Shown: positions 1-8,425 of the stretch, in pieces
How the letters are laid out: the number at the start of each line of letters is the position of its first letter
Numbering within the stretch: position 1 is the first letter of the stretch
Assembly: GCA_963926925.1 (NCBI GenBank)
Contig: CAWUZD010000070.1
Location: 1 to 44,585, forward strand
DNA: 44,585 bases
Source: Paralactobacillus_A sp963926925
Lineage (GTDB): Bacteria > Bacillota > Bacilli > Lactobacillales > Lactobacillaceae
Direction: 5' to 3'
Program-made: the position numbers and the translations under genes
Notes under the pieces: generated by a model
Seen by the model: the letters and a program-made list of their open reading frames with translations, nothing else
Database searches by the model: none
Told to the model about the DNA's origin: nothing

Positions 1-694
1 TTTCTTAAGCAAATTAAAAGGTGTTACTGATCCTGAAAAGAAGCGGAAAATCATTGGTAATGAATTTATCCAAGTCTTCAACGATGAAGCTGCTAAATTA
101 GCTGGTGATATTGATTTCTTAGCTCAAGGTACTTTATATACTGACGTTATTGAAAGTGGAACAAGTACTGCTCAAACTATTAAATCACACCACAATGTTG
201 GCGGTTTACCAAAGGACATTCACTTTAAGTTGATTGAACCATTACGGACTTTATTCAAGGATGAAGTACGTGCTTTAGGCGAAAAGCTTGGCATGCCTGA
301 ATCATTAGTATGGCGGCAACCATTCCCAGGTCCAGGTTTAGGTATTCGGGTACTTGGTGAAGTAACTCCTGAAAAACTTGCGATTGTTCGGGAAACTGAT
401 GCCATTTTACGTGACGAAATTAAAAAGGCTGGCCTAGAACGTGACATTTGGCAATACTTCACTGTTTTGCCAGGAATTCGGAGCGTTGGTGTAATGGGCG
501 ATGGCCGGACTTATGATTACACTGTTGGTATTCGTGCGGTTACATCAATTGACGGCATGACTGCTAACTTTGCACGTATTCCATGGGATGTTTTACAACG
601 CGTGTCTGCACGGATTGTAAATGAAACCCCACACGTTAACCGGGTAGTTTATGATATTACCTCTAAACCACCTGCAACCATTGAATGGGAATAA
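1..694 (+). CDS. guaA: GMP synthase (glutamine-hydrolysing), C-terminal part
   Basis: This is the 3' part of GMP synthase, cut by the window start, so only about 230 C-terminal residues are visible. The open frame runs through position 2 without a start. The enzyme aminates XMP to GMP with glutamine and ATP in cytosolic purine synthesis. The visible part covers the end of the ATP-pyrophosphatase domain and the whole C-terminal dimerisation domain. It carries the family hallmarks FPGPGLGIRV and the C-terminal ending KPPATIEWE, which is the usual end of GuaA. A weak hairpin with a T-run follows the stop. The identification rests on family motifs and is very secure; the N-terminal amidotransferase domain lies outside the window. 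Confidence 0.97.
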   Translation, partial: FLSKLKGVTDPEKKRKIIGNEFIQVFNDEAAKLAGDIDFLAQGTLYTDVIESGTSTAQTIKSHHNVGGLPKDIHFKLIEPLRTLFKDEVRALGEKLGMPESLVWRQPFPGPGLGIRVLGEVTPEKLAIVRETDAILRDEIKKAGLERDIWQYFTVLPGIRSVGVMGDGRTYDYTVGIRAVTSIDGMTANFARIPWDVLQRVSARIVNETPHVNRVVYDITSKPPATIEWE

Positions 695-711
695 TATCAA
701 TAAAATTTATA

Positions 712-740
712 AAAGATACTCAAAAAAGTCTCTTTTTTTT
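712..740 (+). terminator. Weak intrinsic terminator after guaA
   Basis: The arms AAAGATACT (712-720) and AGTCTCTTT (727-735) pair with one T-C mismatch around a CAAAAA loop and run into a tract of T residues. The stem is AT-rich and so weak, but its position 18 bases after the guaA stop is right. Confidence 0.6.
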
Positions 741-1008
741 TATAATTTTTATTCATAATGTTAATAATACGAAAGAGAAATTTTATTTATTAAAATTATA
801 AAAGTTAATACAAAGTAGTGTCAGCAAGGCTTAGCACACTTAATTAAGTAATTGTTATTAAACATAATCATTAATAGTTAATGGTATTAAAAGTAATGAT
901 TTATGGTCTTTACTATTTCTTAATAATTGCAAGCTAATGTTTTTTTAAGATTGTAAATGAATATTATTATGAAATTGTATGTATAGGTATAAGGTGAGGT
1001 TATTAAAA
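741..1008. other. AT-rich intergenic region, no gene seen
   Basis: The whole gap between guaA and the adhesin gene is 314 bases. After the guaA terminator it is very AT-rich on both strands, and I found no convincing open frame, tRNA or repeat. It should contain the promoter of the downstream surface-protein gene, but no -35/-10 pair stands out clearly. A ribosome binding site AAGGTGAGG (991-999) precedes the ATG at 1009. Confidence 0.5.
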
Positions 1009-3180
1009 ATGAATAGGTTTAAACGTCGTGTTTTAGTATTTTTGTTTACTATTAGCTTTTTATTTGTCATGCTCACTAGTATCAGTGCTGTTCATGCTGC
1101 TGAAGTAGCGATTAATGGTAATGAAGCAAGCGATGCTACTATTACTGATCAAAATGGTAATAAGTACACTGATAATGATAAATTATCACCTGGTGAATAC
1201 AATGTTACTTATCACTGGTCATTGCCTAATAGTGACAATATTAAAGCTGGTGATACAGCTAGTTTCTTTTTACCCGGTAATCTTAAGATAACTAATAATG
1301 ATACTTTTGAAATTCATCTCGGTAATAGTAATGGTCCCGTAATTGGTACTTTTACAATTAAAAAAGGTTCACGGGTTGGTGTGTTAACTTTTAATGATTA
1401 TTTCCAACAACATCCAAACGCCGTTGATCGGCAAGGTACGATTACTTTTGGTGCATGGCCACGAAATAATTCTGATACGACGAGTGGTAGTAGTTGGAAT
1501 ATTAATAAGTCAGGCTGGTATGCCCAAAATGCGGATGGGACCACTAATCGTTCTTTAGCTTATTGGAACTTTGATTTTAATCCCCAAATGAAACATTATG
1601 ATGAAGTTAAACTAGTTGATACAATGTCAGAAAATCAAACCATTGTACCTGGTTCAATTCAAATTGTTTTTGGAACTTTCGAAAATAATAATGTTGTGGG
1701 ACAACCAGTAAGTAATCCATCACAATATTACACAATTGATGGTAATAAAATTACTTTTGATTTTAAGAATTTAAATCAAGCAGTTAAAATTTACTATCAA
1801 GTAAAACCTGATAGCACAAGTGACATTATTGATAATGCAGTTTCAATGATTACTGGTGATGGTACTTGGAGTGATAGTGCGGAATTAAATCCTGGTAGTG
1901 GGATTGTGACTGATAAGGGACAATTACAATTTAATAAAATTAGTGCCACAACCGTCCAAGTCATTACTGGGCAAACAATTAATGATGCGTTCAAATTAAC
2001 TAATGTTAATACTAAAGAAAGTGTATTTGGTAATTTAAATAGTAATGGCACAGTTACATTTAATCATTTAGCTGATGGTACTTATACGCTCGAAGAAGAA
2101 AAAGCACCAAATGGTTATCAAATTAATGGTCAAACTTATACAGTAACGGTTATTAATGGTAACGTAACTGATGATTTACCAAATGGTGATTTTCCAGATA
2201 CACCACAAAATCAAACTGCTAATATTAACTTAACTAAAATTGCTAGTGATACTAAGCAACCACTAGCTGGTGCTACCTTTACATTAACTAATGCAAATGG
2301 TCAAGTAGTTGCAACAACGACATCAAATGCTGAAGGGCAAGTCACATTTGCTAATGTTGCTGATGGTACATATACAATTAACGAAACCCAAGCACCAACT
2401 GGTTATGCACCTACTAAAGATGCTATTAAAGTAACTGTTAAAAATGGTCAAGCAACAGTAACGATTAATGGCACCACTACAACAACGGTAATTGATGCAC
2501 GTCTAGCAGTTAGTTCGTCATCAAGTAGTGGTCATAGTAGTTCATTAGCACCAGTTGTAAGTTCAAGTAGTTCAATTACTTCAGTATCATCAAGTAATAG
2601 TTCAACACCATTGGCAAGTTTAAGTAGTACTACTTCACAACCAGTGTCAACAAGCAGTAGCTTACAATCAGCAGTGTTAAGTTCATTAAGTAGTGAACAG
2701 CTAAGTTCTCATACTTCTTCACAATTAAGTTCAACAAGTAGTGTACTTGATAGCAGTAACTCATTAATGCCAGTTGGTAGTTCTAGTAGTTCACTACAAC
2801 AACCAATATCAGTAAACAGTAGTGTAATGAGTGCAATTAGTAGTGAAAAAGTAAACTCAAGTAGTTCTTCACAAGTAAATACAACTAGTCAAACTAGTAA
2901 TAGTGCAGTGACACCAGTAACGAGTTCTAATAATGATGTGCAATCATCAATACCAGTAAGCAGTAATCATAGTTCACAAGTTTTACCAACACCAGTAGTG
3001 AACTCAACGACAAGTAGTCAAACAAGTGTAAGTAATTCATCAACAAGTGTAACTAAGGCTACTAAAAAAGGCTTACCACAAACCGGTGATAAACATAATA
3101 TTGGCATGGTATTTATTGGTGCCGGATTAATTATTATTGGTTCAGCGCTAGGATATTTCTTAATTAAGAAACGTCACTAA
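1009..3180 (+). CDS. LPQTG-anchored surface adhesin with SpaA/Cna-B domains and serine-rich stalk
   Basis: A 723-residue sortase substrate, probably a cell-surface adhesin. Residues 1-30 form a signal peptide (basic MNRFKRR, hydrophobic core, VHA cleavage site). About residues 31-300 look like a Cna/SdrG-type immunoglobulin-like binding region. Two prealbumin-like SpaA/Cna-B domains follow (about 303-399 and 404-497). Each has an N-terminal lysine strand and a conserved E..AP.GY segment (EEEKAPNGY, NETQAPTGY), as in domains that form internal isopeptide bonds. About residues 500-688 are a serine/threonine-rich low-complexity stalk. The end has the LPQTG sorting signal (about 689), a membrane helix and the tail KKRH. 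I chose the ATG at 1009 over the in-frame ATG at 979 because AAGGTGAGG lies 9 bases upstream and the signal peptide begins there. The ligand is unknown. No sortase or pilin genes are adjacent, so it is probably a monomeric adhesin using a housekeeping sortase. Confidence 0.9.
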   Translation: MNRFKRRVLVFLFTISFLFVMLTSISAVHAAEVAINGNEASDATITDQNGNKYTDNDKLSPGEYNVTYHWSLPNSDNIKAGDTASFFLPGNLKITNNDTFEIHLGNSNGPVIGTFTIKKGSRVGVLTFNDYFQQHPNAVDRQGTITFGAWPRNNSDTTSGSSWNINKSGWYAQNADGTTNRSLAYWNFDFNPQMKHYDEVKLVDTMSENQTIVPGSIQIVFGTFENNNVVGQPVSNPSQYYTIDGNKITFDFKNLNQAVKIYYQVKPDSTSDIIDNAVSMITGDGTWSDSAELNPGSGIVTDKGQLQFNKISATTVQVITGQTINDAFKLTNVNTKESVFGNLNSNGTVTFNHLADGTYTLEEEKAPNGYQINGQTYTVTVINGNVTDDLPNGDFPDTPQNQTANINLTKIASDTKQPLAGATFTLTNANGQVVATTTSNAEGQVTFANVADGTYTINETQAPTGYAPTKDAIKVTVKNGQATVTINGTTTTTVIDARLAVSSSSSSGHSSSLAPVVSSSSSITSVSSSNSSTPLASLSSTTSQPVSTSSSLQSAVLSSLSSEQLSSHTSSQLSSTSSVLDSSNSLMPVGSSSSSLQQPISVNSSVMSAISSEKVNSSSSSQVNTTSQTSNSAVTPVTSSNNDVQSSIPVSSNHSSQVLPTPVVNSTTSSQTSVSNSSTSVTKATKKGLPQTGDKHNIGMVFIGAGLIIIGSALGYFLIKKRH

Positions 3181-3191
3181 AATTAATCATA

Positions 3192-3226
3192 AAAAACGGG
3201 ATGTTATTAACTAACATCCCGTTTTT
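3192..3226. terminator. Bidirectional terminator between convergent genes
   Basis: A perfect 15-bp stem (AAAAACGGGATGTTA, 3192-3206, with its complement at 3212-3226) around a 5-base loop. It has A and T flanks, so it can act on both strands. It lies between the adhesin gene and the oppositely oriented DUF262 gene. Confidence 0.93.
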
Positions 3227-3227
3227 A

Positions 3228-4958
3228 TTATGATAATGAATTTAAGTATTTAATAATGCGTTGTGCTAAAGCTTTACTGCGTTGTTCAATAGCCTTTTTA
3301 TCCCATTGTGAATAAATAGCAATTTCGTGATTATCAGGAATTTCGCTCTTTTGATATTCTAATTTCTTAGTTTCAAAATCCTTATTTTTAATGGTATTGT
3401 TAGTTTTTCCTAGTAATAAAGTAGCATTACCAATCCGACCAACATAACGATCATGTTCTTCAGGAGTAAATAACTGTGACCACTGTGAATCTTCTTGAGG
3501 ATTTTGAGGAAGAATATGCTCATATTGGATATTGGCATAACTTTCTTTAATTTTAGTTTCTGTTAAGTCAGCATTATAAGTTTCCCGGAGAATGAACTTA
3601 ATTTTTTTAGTGGCGTTGCCAGTAATTGTAAAGTTTTCGATAGTTGATACTAACTGCTCATCGGCAACTAGCACTTTATTTAATTGTTCTTGAATTTCAT
3701 TGACAGTAATTTTGTTAAGATAAATTTCATTACTTAACTTAGCGAAAGGCGCTTCAAATTTATTAGCGCGATGATTACTAAAGTAAAGATTACTGATAGC
3801 AATTCTAAGCACTGTTCGTAATATTTTATTAATGTCAGCAAGGGCATAATTTTGCATAAACATCGCTAAAATAACGGCTTCATGTTGTTTAAGACCAAAT
3901 AAATTAATATCTTTAGATAGTTCGTGATAATTAGTAATTGCTTCGTTATCATTATCTTTATCATTAAAGTAAGTATTACTATTAATAATAAAACGATACT
4001 TTTGAGCAGCACTGTTCAAATCATTTAATAATTGTTGGGCTTTTGTTTCATCAGTTAATTTTTCGTTATTATTAACTGCTAAATATAACTTTTGTAATAA
4101 GTTACTATCAGTGATTTTGCCAGCTTTAACAGTTACGAATGTCTTAAGAAATTGGTTATGATTAATACCATCAAGATTAGTTTCTAATTCATCCCAAGGG
4201 TCATGCACTGTTGTTTCACCTAGGGCAATAATTAAATCATTCTTCAAAACATAGAAGTTCATTAATTTTTTACCAGTGTTATTTAATGTTTCAAACATTC
4301 GCATTGCTAAATCATCAGTATCAGTTTTAATAATGATTAATTCAGTCTTTTTGATAATGTTTAAGAATAATTTTTTAATTTTCTTTTCATTATCTAAATC
4401 ATTATCAGCTAGATAATTATTAAAAAGCTCAGTAAGATAATCATAATTTTCTTTAAACTTATTAATAAGATGATTAGCTAAAGGATCATTAATATTATTA
4501 GTAATAACTTGATCTTTATATTGATTAGTATAAATAAGTAATTTATACAAGTAATCTTCCGCATTTTTAAGTGAAGCATCAAACGTAACTTTCTTAAGTT
4601 CTTTGCCGTTTAATTCACTTTTCTTATCGATATAATTATTAAAAATTTCTTTTGCTAAGCAATTACTACCAAGTGCATAGAATTTTTGTGCAAAAATGCC
4701 TACTAACAATAAGATAGTAATGGTACGTTGTTGGCCATCAAAGATTGCACTTGTTTCTGCTTCACCTGACAAAGTGAAGAAGTTTAACATGTGAACATCG
4801 TCATCATCATGATTTAAGGCTACTAAGTCATTAAACAGTCGTTTTATTTGTGGCTTTTTCCATTCATAGGGGCGTTGACTGTAGGGAATACTATAACGCC
4901 GGTTAATATCTAAATATTGTTCCAAAGATAAATCTTCAGTTTCAATATGCTTTTTCAT
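3228..4958 (-). CDS. DUF262-DUF1524 protein, GmrSD-like putative nuclease
   Basis: A 576-residue protein joining an N-terminal DUF262 (ParB-like NTPase, GmrS) domain to a C-terminal DUF1524 (HNH-type, GmrD) domain. The first shows IPYSQRPYEW (about 24-33), FDGQQRT with DGQQR at 74-78, and FETLNNTG. The second shows EHILPQN (480-486) followed by GNATLL and a downstream NNTIKN....F..K, the spacing typical of DUF1524. Known GmrSD enzymes are type IV restriction systems that cut modified phage DNA, and fused DUF262-DUF1524 proteins are often defence genes. Function here is by family inference only. I chose the ATG at 4958 because AGAGGAC lies about 7 bases upstream; a TTG seven codons earlier overlaps that ribosome binding site. 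The gene stands alone, with no methyltransferase or other defence gene beside it. Confidence 0.85.
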   Translation of the reverse strand: MKKHIETEDLSLEQYLDINRRYSIPYSQRPYEWKKPQIKRLFNDLVALNHDDDDVHMLNFFTLSGEAETSAIFDGQQRTITILLLVGIFAQKFYALGSNCLAKEIFNNYIDKKSELNGKELKKVTFDASLKNAEDYLYKLLIYTNQYKDQVITNNINDPLANHLINKFKENYDYLTELFNNYLADNDLDNEKKIKKLFLNIIKKTELIIIKTDTDDLAMRMFETLNNTGKKLMNFYVLKNDLIIALGETTVHDPWDELETNLDGINHNQFLKTFVTVKAGKITDSNLLQKLYLAVNNNEKLTDETKAQQLLNDLNSAAQKYRFIINSNTYFNDKDNDNEAITNYHELSKDINLFGLKQHEAVILAMFMQNYALADINKILRTVLRIAISNLYFSNHRANKFEAPFAKLSNEIYLNKITVNEIQEQLNKVLVADEQLVSTIENFTITGNATKKIKFILRETYNADLTETKIKESYANIQYEHILPQNPQEDSQWSQLFTPEEHDRYVGRIGNATLLLGKTNNTIKNKDFETKKLEYQKSEIPDNHEIAIYSQWDKKAIEQRSKALAQRIIKYLNSLS

Positions 4959-5107
4959 ATTTAATTGTCCTCTTCTCAATGAACTACCTTATTATTTTAA
5001 TAAACTTTAAGTTATGTGATCAATTAAATTAATGGCTTATTATTTGAGTTCGTAAATTAACATGCTTAAAATGAAACTTGTTATTTTATTTATGAATGGT
5101 AATATCC

Positions 5108-5160
5108 TGCTATAATAAAATAAATTGTTTAAATTAAATTATGAAATTATGTGCTATAAT
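5108..5160 (+). promoter_or_regulatory. Two tandem extended -10 promoters ahead of asnB
   Basis: The nine-base element TGCTATAAT, an extended -10 box, occurs twice at 5108-5116 and 5152-5160. Neither has a good -35 box at 17 bases, which fits extended -10 promoters. The ribosome binding site AAGGGAG follows just before the asnB ATG. Both point towards asnB. Confidence 0.65.
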
Positions 5161-5226
5161 AGCGCGTATTGATGAAATATTAATTTTAATCAACAAATAA
5201 AAATCCATAAAAGGGAGCTAGTTAAT

Positions 5227-7137
5227 ATGTGTGGGATTGTCGGATTTGTTGACCCAACAATGATGGAAGCAGAAAAACAACCCGTAATTACCAAAATGAT
5301 GGATCGTATTAAACACCGTGGTCCAAATAGTTCTGGTGAATATGTCAATGATAGCGTTGCGTTAGGATTTCGCCGGTTATCAATTATTGATTTGGCGGGT
5401 GGTTCACAACCAATCTTAAATGAAGATGAAACTAAGGCTATTATTTTTAATGGTGAAATTTATAACTTTCAACCATTACGTGAAGAATTAATTAAAGATG
5501 GTCACACATTTAGAACACATGCCGATACTGAAGTTTTGCTTCATGGCTATGAACAATGGGGCATGGATGAATTATTAAAACGTGTTCGTGGCATGTTTGC
5601 TTTTGTAATCTGGGATGATACTACTAAGGAATTAGTTGGTGCCCGGGATTTCTTTGGTATTAAGCCACTTTATATTTATCAAAATGACGGAGCCTTTATG
5701 TTTGGTTCTGAAATTAAATCTTTCTTGGAACACCCTAAGTTTAAGAAAGAATTAAATGAAGAAGCCTTGAAGCCATACATGACTTTCCAATATTCAGCAT
5801 TATCAGAAACTTTCTTTAAAGGTGTATATCGGTTACCTGAAGGTCATTACTTCAAGTTTAAAGACGGTAAATTAAGTATTACTAAATATTGGGATGTTAA
5901 CTTTAAAGATGGCAAGATGTCATTGAATGATGCGGTTGACATGATTGATAAAGCAGTTAGCGAATCAGTTAATGCACATCGGATTAGTGATGTTGCGGTT
6001 GGTTCATTACTTTCTTCTGGTGTTGACTCTAGCTATGTAACTGCATTATTGAAACCTGAATATACTTTCTCAATCGGTTTTGATGATAAGAAGTACCATG
6101 AAGGTATTGAAGCTAAACGGTTAGCTGATAAGTTAGGTTTAGCTAATAAGAGTGATGTTGTTACTGCTCAAGAAGCGTTTGATAATTTCCCATTAATTCA
6201 ATATCACTTGGATGAACCTGATTCTAATCCATCATGTGTACCATTGTATTTCTTAACTAAATTAGCTAGCAAAGATGTTACCGTAATTTTATCTGGTGAA
6301 GGCGCAGATGAATTATTTGCTGGTTATGCTAATTATGGTTATCATACTCATTCTCATGCAATTCGGGTCTTAGCTAATAATCTTAAGAAGTTACCACAAG
6401 GTGCGCGGGTAAAGATTGCTCATACTTTGAAGAAGATGCCTAACTTCCATGGTCGTTTACATCTTTATGAAAGTACTGCACCAGCTGAAGAATTCTTTAT
6501 TGGTCAAGCTAAGGTCTTTGGTGAAGATGAAGCTAATAGTTACTTACAACCGGCATATCAAAAGAGTGAATCTGTTCATGATATTGTGATGCATTCCTAT
6601 AATAAAGTTCGTAACTATAAAGATGAAGTCAAGAAGATGCAATATTTAGACATGCATATGTTTATGCCTAAAGATATCTTACTTAAGGCTGATAAATTAA
6701 GTATGGCTAACTCAATGGAATTACGGGTACCATTCTTAGATAAAAAGGTTGCTAAAGTTGCTGAAAAGATTCCAACTAAGTATGAATTAACTTCTGAAAA
6801 TAGTAAGTATGCACTTCGGGAAGCAGCAAACCGACACTTACCAGATGAATGGGCTAGTCGTGAAAAATTAGGTTTCCCTGTGCCAATTAAAGCATGGTTA
6901 GAAAATGATAAATTCTATCAAGAAGTACGGGCCATCTTTAGTCAAAATTTTGCAGCTAAGTTCTTTGATCAAGATAAGATTATTGCATTACTTGATGCTA
7001 CTCATGAAAAACGAGTTGATGGTCGTCGTAAAGTTTGGACAATTTATACTTTCTTAATTTGGTACAAGGTATACTTTGTTGATGACACTATTCCACAATA
7101 TGTACCAGCCGATACAACTAATGAAGTAAATGCGTAA
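5227..7137 (+). CDS. asnB: Asparagine synthase (glutamine-hydrolysing), AsnB family
   Basis: A 636-residue class II glutamine amidotransferase of the AsnB family. The N-terminal Ntn-hydrolase domain starts with Met-Cys2-Gly (catalytic Cys2) and includes RGPNSSGE and FNGEIYN. The synthetase domain has the PP-loop LLSSGVDSSY and GEGADELFAGY. It makes asparagine from aspartate, glutamine and ATP. Proteins of this length in Lactiplantibacillus plantarum and Bacillus subtilis instead amidate meso-diaminopimelate in peptidoglycan, so a cell-wall role is a real alternative that sequence does not settle. It is a single-gene unit, with tandem promoters upstream and a strong terminator after it. No T-box leader is visible in the short 5' region. 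Confidence 0.93.
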   Translation: MCGIVGFVDPTMMEAEKQPVITKMMDRIKHRGPNSSGEYVNDSVALGFRRLSIIDLAGGSQPILNEDETKAIIFNGEIYNFQPLREELIKDGHTFRTHADTEVLLHGYEQWGMDELLKRVRGMFAFVIWDDTTKELVGARDFFGIKPLYIYQNDGAFMFGSEIKSFLEHPKFKKELNEEALKPYMTFQYSALSETFFKGVYRLPEGHYFKFKDGKLSITKYWDVNFKDGKMSLNDAVDMIDKAVSESVNAHRISDVAVGSLLSSGVDSSYVTALLKPEYTFSIGFDDKKYHEGIEAKRLADKLGLANKSDVVTAQEAFDNFPLIQYHLDEPDSNPSCVPLYFLTKLASKDVTVILSGEGADELFAGYANYGYHTHSHAIRVLANNLKKLPQGARVKIAHTLKKMPNFHGRLHLYESTAPAEEFFIGQAKVFGEDEANSYLQPAYQKSESVHDIVMHSYNKVRNYKDEVKKMQYLDMHMFMPKDILLKADKLSMANSMELRVPFLDKKVAKVAEKIPTKYELTSENSKYALREAANRHLPDEWASREKLGFPVPIKAWLENDKFYQEVRAIFSQNFAAKFFDQDKIIALLDATHEKRVDGRRKVWTIYTFLIWYKVYFVDDTIPQYVPADTTNEVNA

Positions 7138-7147
7138 TTGCAAATCA

Positions 7148-7177
7148 AAAGGACGTCACTTGTGACGTCCTTTTTTT
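7148..7177 (+). terminator. Intrinsic terminator after asnB
   Basis: A perfect 12-bp stem (AAAGGACGTCAC, 7148-7159, with its complement at 7162-7173) around a TT loop, followed by more T residues. It ends the asnB unit just ahead of the six-gene unit. Confidence 0.95.
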
Positions 7178-7185
7178 GTTATAAT
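7177..7185 (+). promoter_or_regulatory. Extended -10 promoter for the six-gene unit
   Basis: TGTTATAAT, an extended -10 box, begins in the T-run of the asnB terminator, 32 bases before the ATG at 7217. No good -35 is visible at the usual distance. It is the only promoter-like element I see ahead of the 7217-13715 gene run. Confidence 0.5.
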
Positions 7186-7216
7186 GCAGGTAGAAAGAGA
7201 TAAGTGAGAAAATTAA

Positions 7217-8413
7217 ATGCATAAACATAAAAAAGTTAACCAGCAAACACATCGCAAGTTAAAAATCTTATTAATTACTTTGCTAGTATTAATTATTGCT
7301 ATTGTAAGTAGTTTAAAGATTTATCAATATTTTTATTATAAAAGCAATAATTTAACAACTCCTAATCAAATAACATTGATTTCACCTGCTAATGATCAGT
7401 TTCCTTCAACTTATAATGTGGCTATTTCTAATGATCCGCGTGCGATGCAGTTTAATATGCTAACACCACACCAATCAAGCTATGTTGCTAAATTATTAAA
7501 TGAAGATCGTTTTATTGGGACAGCTTTAATTGTTAAAAATGGTCAACCTGTTTTTAAAAAATCATATGGTTATGCAGATTTTGCCACAAGACGTTTGAAC
7601 AAACCAAATGATGTTTATCAATTAGCATCAGTCCAAAAATCAATTACTGGTGTTTTGATTATGCAAGAAATTGATGCTGGTAAAATGTCATTTGATGATC
7701 ATATTAGTAAATATTATCCAAGTATTCCTGAAGGAAACAAAATCACTATTCGGCAAATGTTAAATATGACTTCAGGAATTTCATGTGATACTTTACCCAA
7801 TCGTGAAATGACAACGCAAGGTTATATTAATTATTATTTAAAACATCTTAAAGTTCATAATATTGATGTTTGGAATTATCAACCGGTTAATTATAATTTA
7901 TTAACAGGGATTCTTGAACGAATAACGGGTAAGACCTATCAAAACTTAGTAGAAGAACGCATTATTAAGCCATTGCAGTTACATGCGACTGGTTTTGTAT
8001 TTGATTGGCAGAAATTACCTACTTATACCCAAGGATATGGGTTGGTTAGTTTGAAGCATCCTTACCAAGCACCAATTTATGAAAAAAATTACCAAGAAGG
8101 ATGTCAATTGGGAACTGGTAATATGTACAGTAGTGTTGATGATTTGTACTTATTACAAAAGGACATTATTGAAGGTAAAATTATCAGTCAAAGTGAATTA
8201 GCCAAACTGCGGGATGGTCATTTTAATGGTGAATATACTGGTGGTATTTATACATATCGGGATCACTATATGAGTCATGGTTTAATTGCTGGTTTTGAAG
8301 CGGCAATTGTAATTAGTCGTGATGGTCAAAATGCCGTTGTTTTGTTGAGTAATCGAAATGCTGATCATTACTCACCAGCTGCGGCAACTAAAATTTTTGA
8401 TATGATTAAATAA
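7217..8413 (+). CDS. Membrane-anchored beta-lactamase-fold serine hydrolase
   Basis: A 398-residue class C beta-lactamase/penicillin-binding-like serine hydrolase. A basic N-terminus (about 1-16) is followed by one membrane helix (about 17-38) with no clear cleavage site, so the catalytic domain should face outward as an anchored ectodomain. The SxxK motif is S138-V-Q-K141. At the usual Tyr-x-Asn position the sequence reads Y221-Q-P223, followed by the family's NYNLL segment, so the asparagine is replaced by proline. The third motif is probably HG in SHGLIAGFEA. Such proteins act as D-alanyl carboxypeptidases, esterases or teichoic-acid D-Ala hydrolases; substrate cannot be told here. It is the first gene of a close-packed run, 12 bases before the GntR gene, which suggests a wall-related role. 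Confidence 0.85.
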   Translation: MHKHKKVNQQTHRKLKILLITLLVLIIAIVSSLKIYQYFYYKSNNLTTPNQITLISPANDQFPSTYNVAISNDPRAMQFNMLTPHQSSYVAKLLNEDRFIGTALIVKNGQPVFKKSYGYADFATRRLNKPNDVYQLASVQKSITGVLIMQEIDAGKMSFDDHISKYYPSIPEGNKITIRQMLNMTSGISCDTLPNREMTTQGYINYYLKHLKVHNIDVWNYQPVNYNLLTGILERITGKTYQNLVEERIIKPLQLHATGFVFDWQKLPTYTQGYGLVSLKHPYQAPIYEKNYQEGCQLGTGNMYSSVDDLYLLQKDIIEGKIISQSELAKLRDGHFNGEYTGGIYTYRDHYMSHGLIAGFEAAIVISRDGQNAVVLLSNRNADHYSPAAATKIFDMIK

Positions 8414-8425
8414 AGGAAAATTAAA

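Noticed and set aside
979..1008. Upstream ATG start for the LPQTG adhesin
   Set aside because: It has no ribosome binding site and would put ten residues before a complete signal peptide; the ATG at 1009 has AAGGTGAGG at the right distance.
2500..3060. Tandem DNA repeat or CRISPR-like array in the adhesin gene
   Set aside because: The repetition comes from serine codons in a low-complexity stalk; no regular repeat unit or spacer pattern is present.
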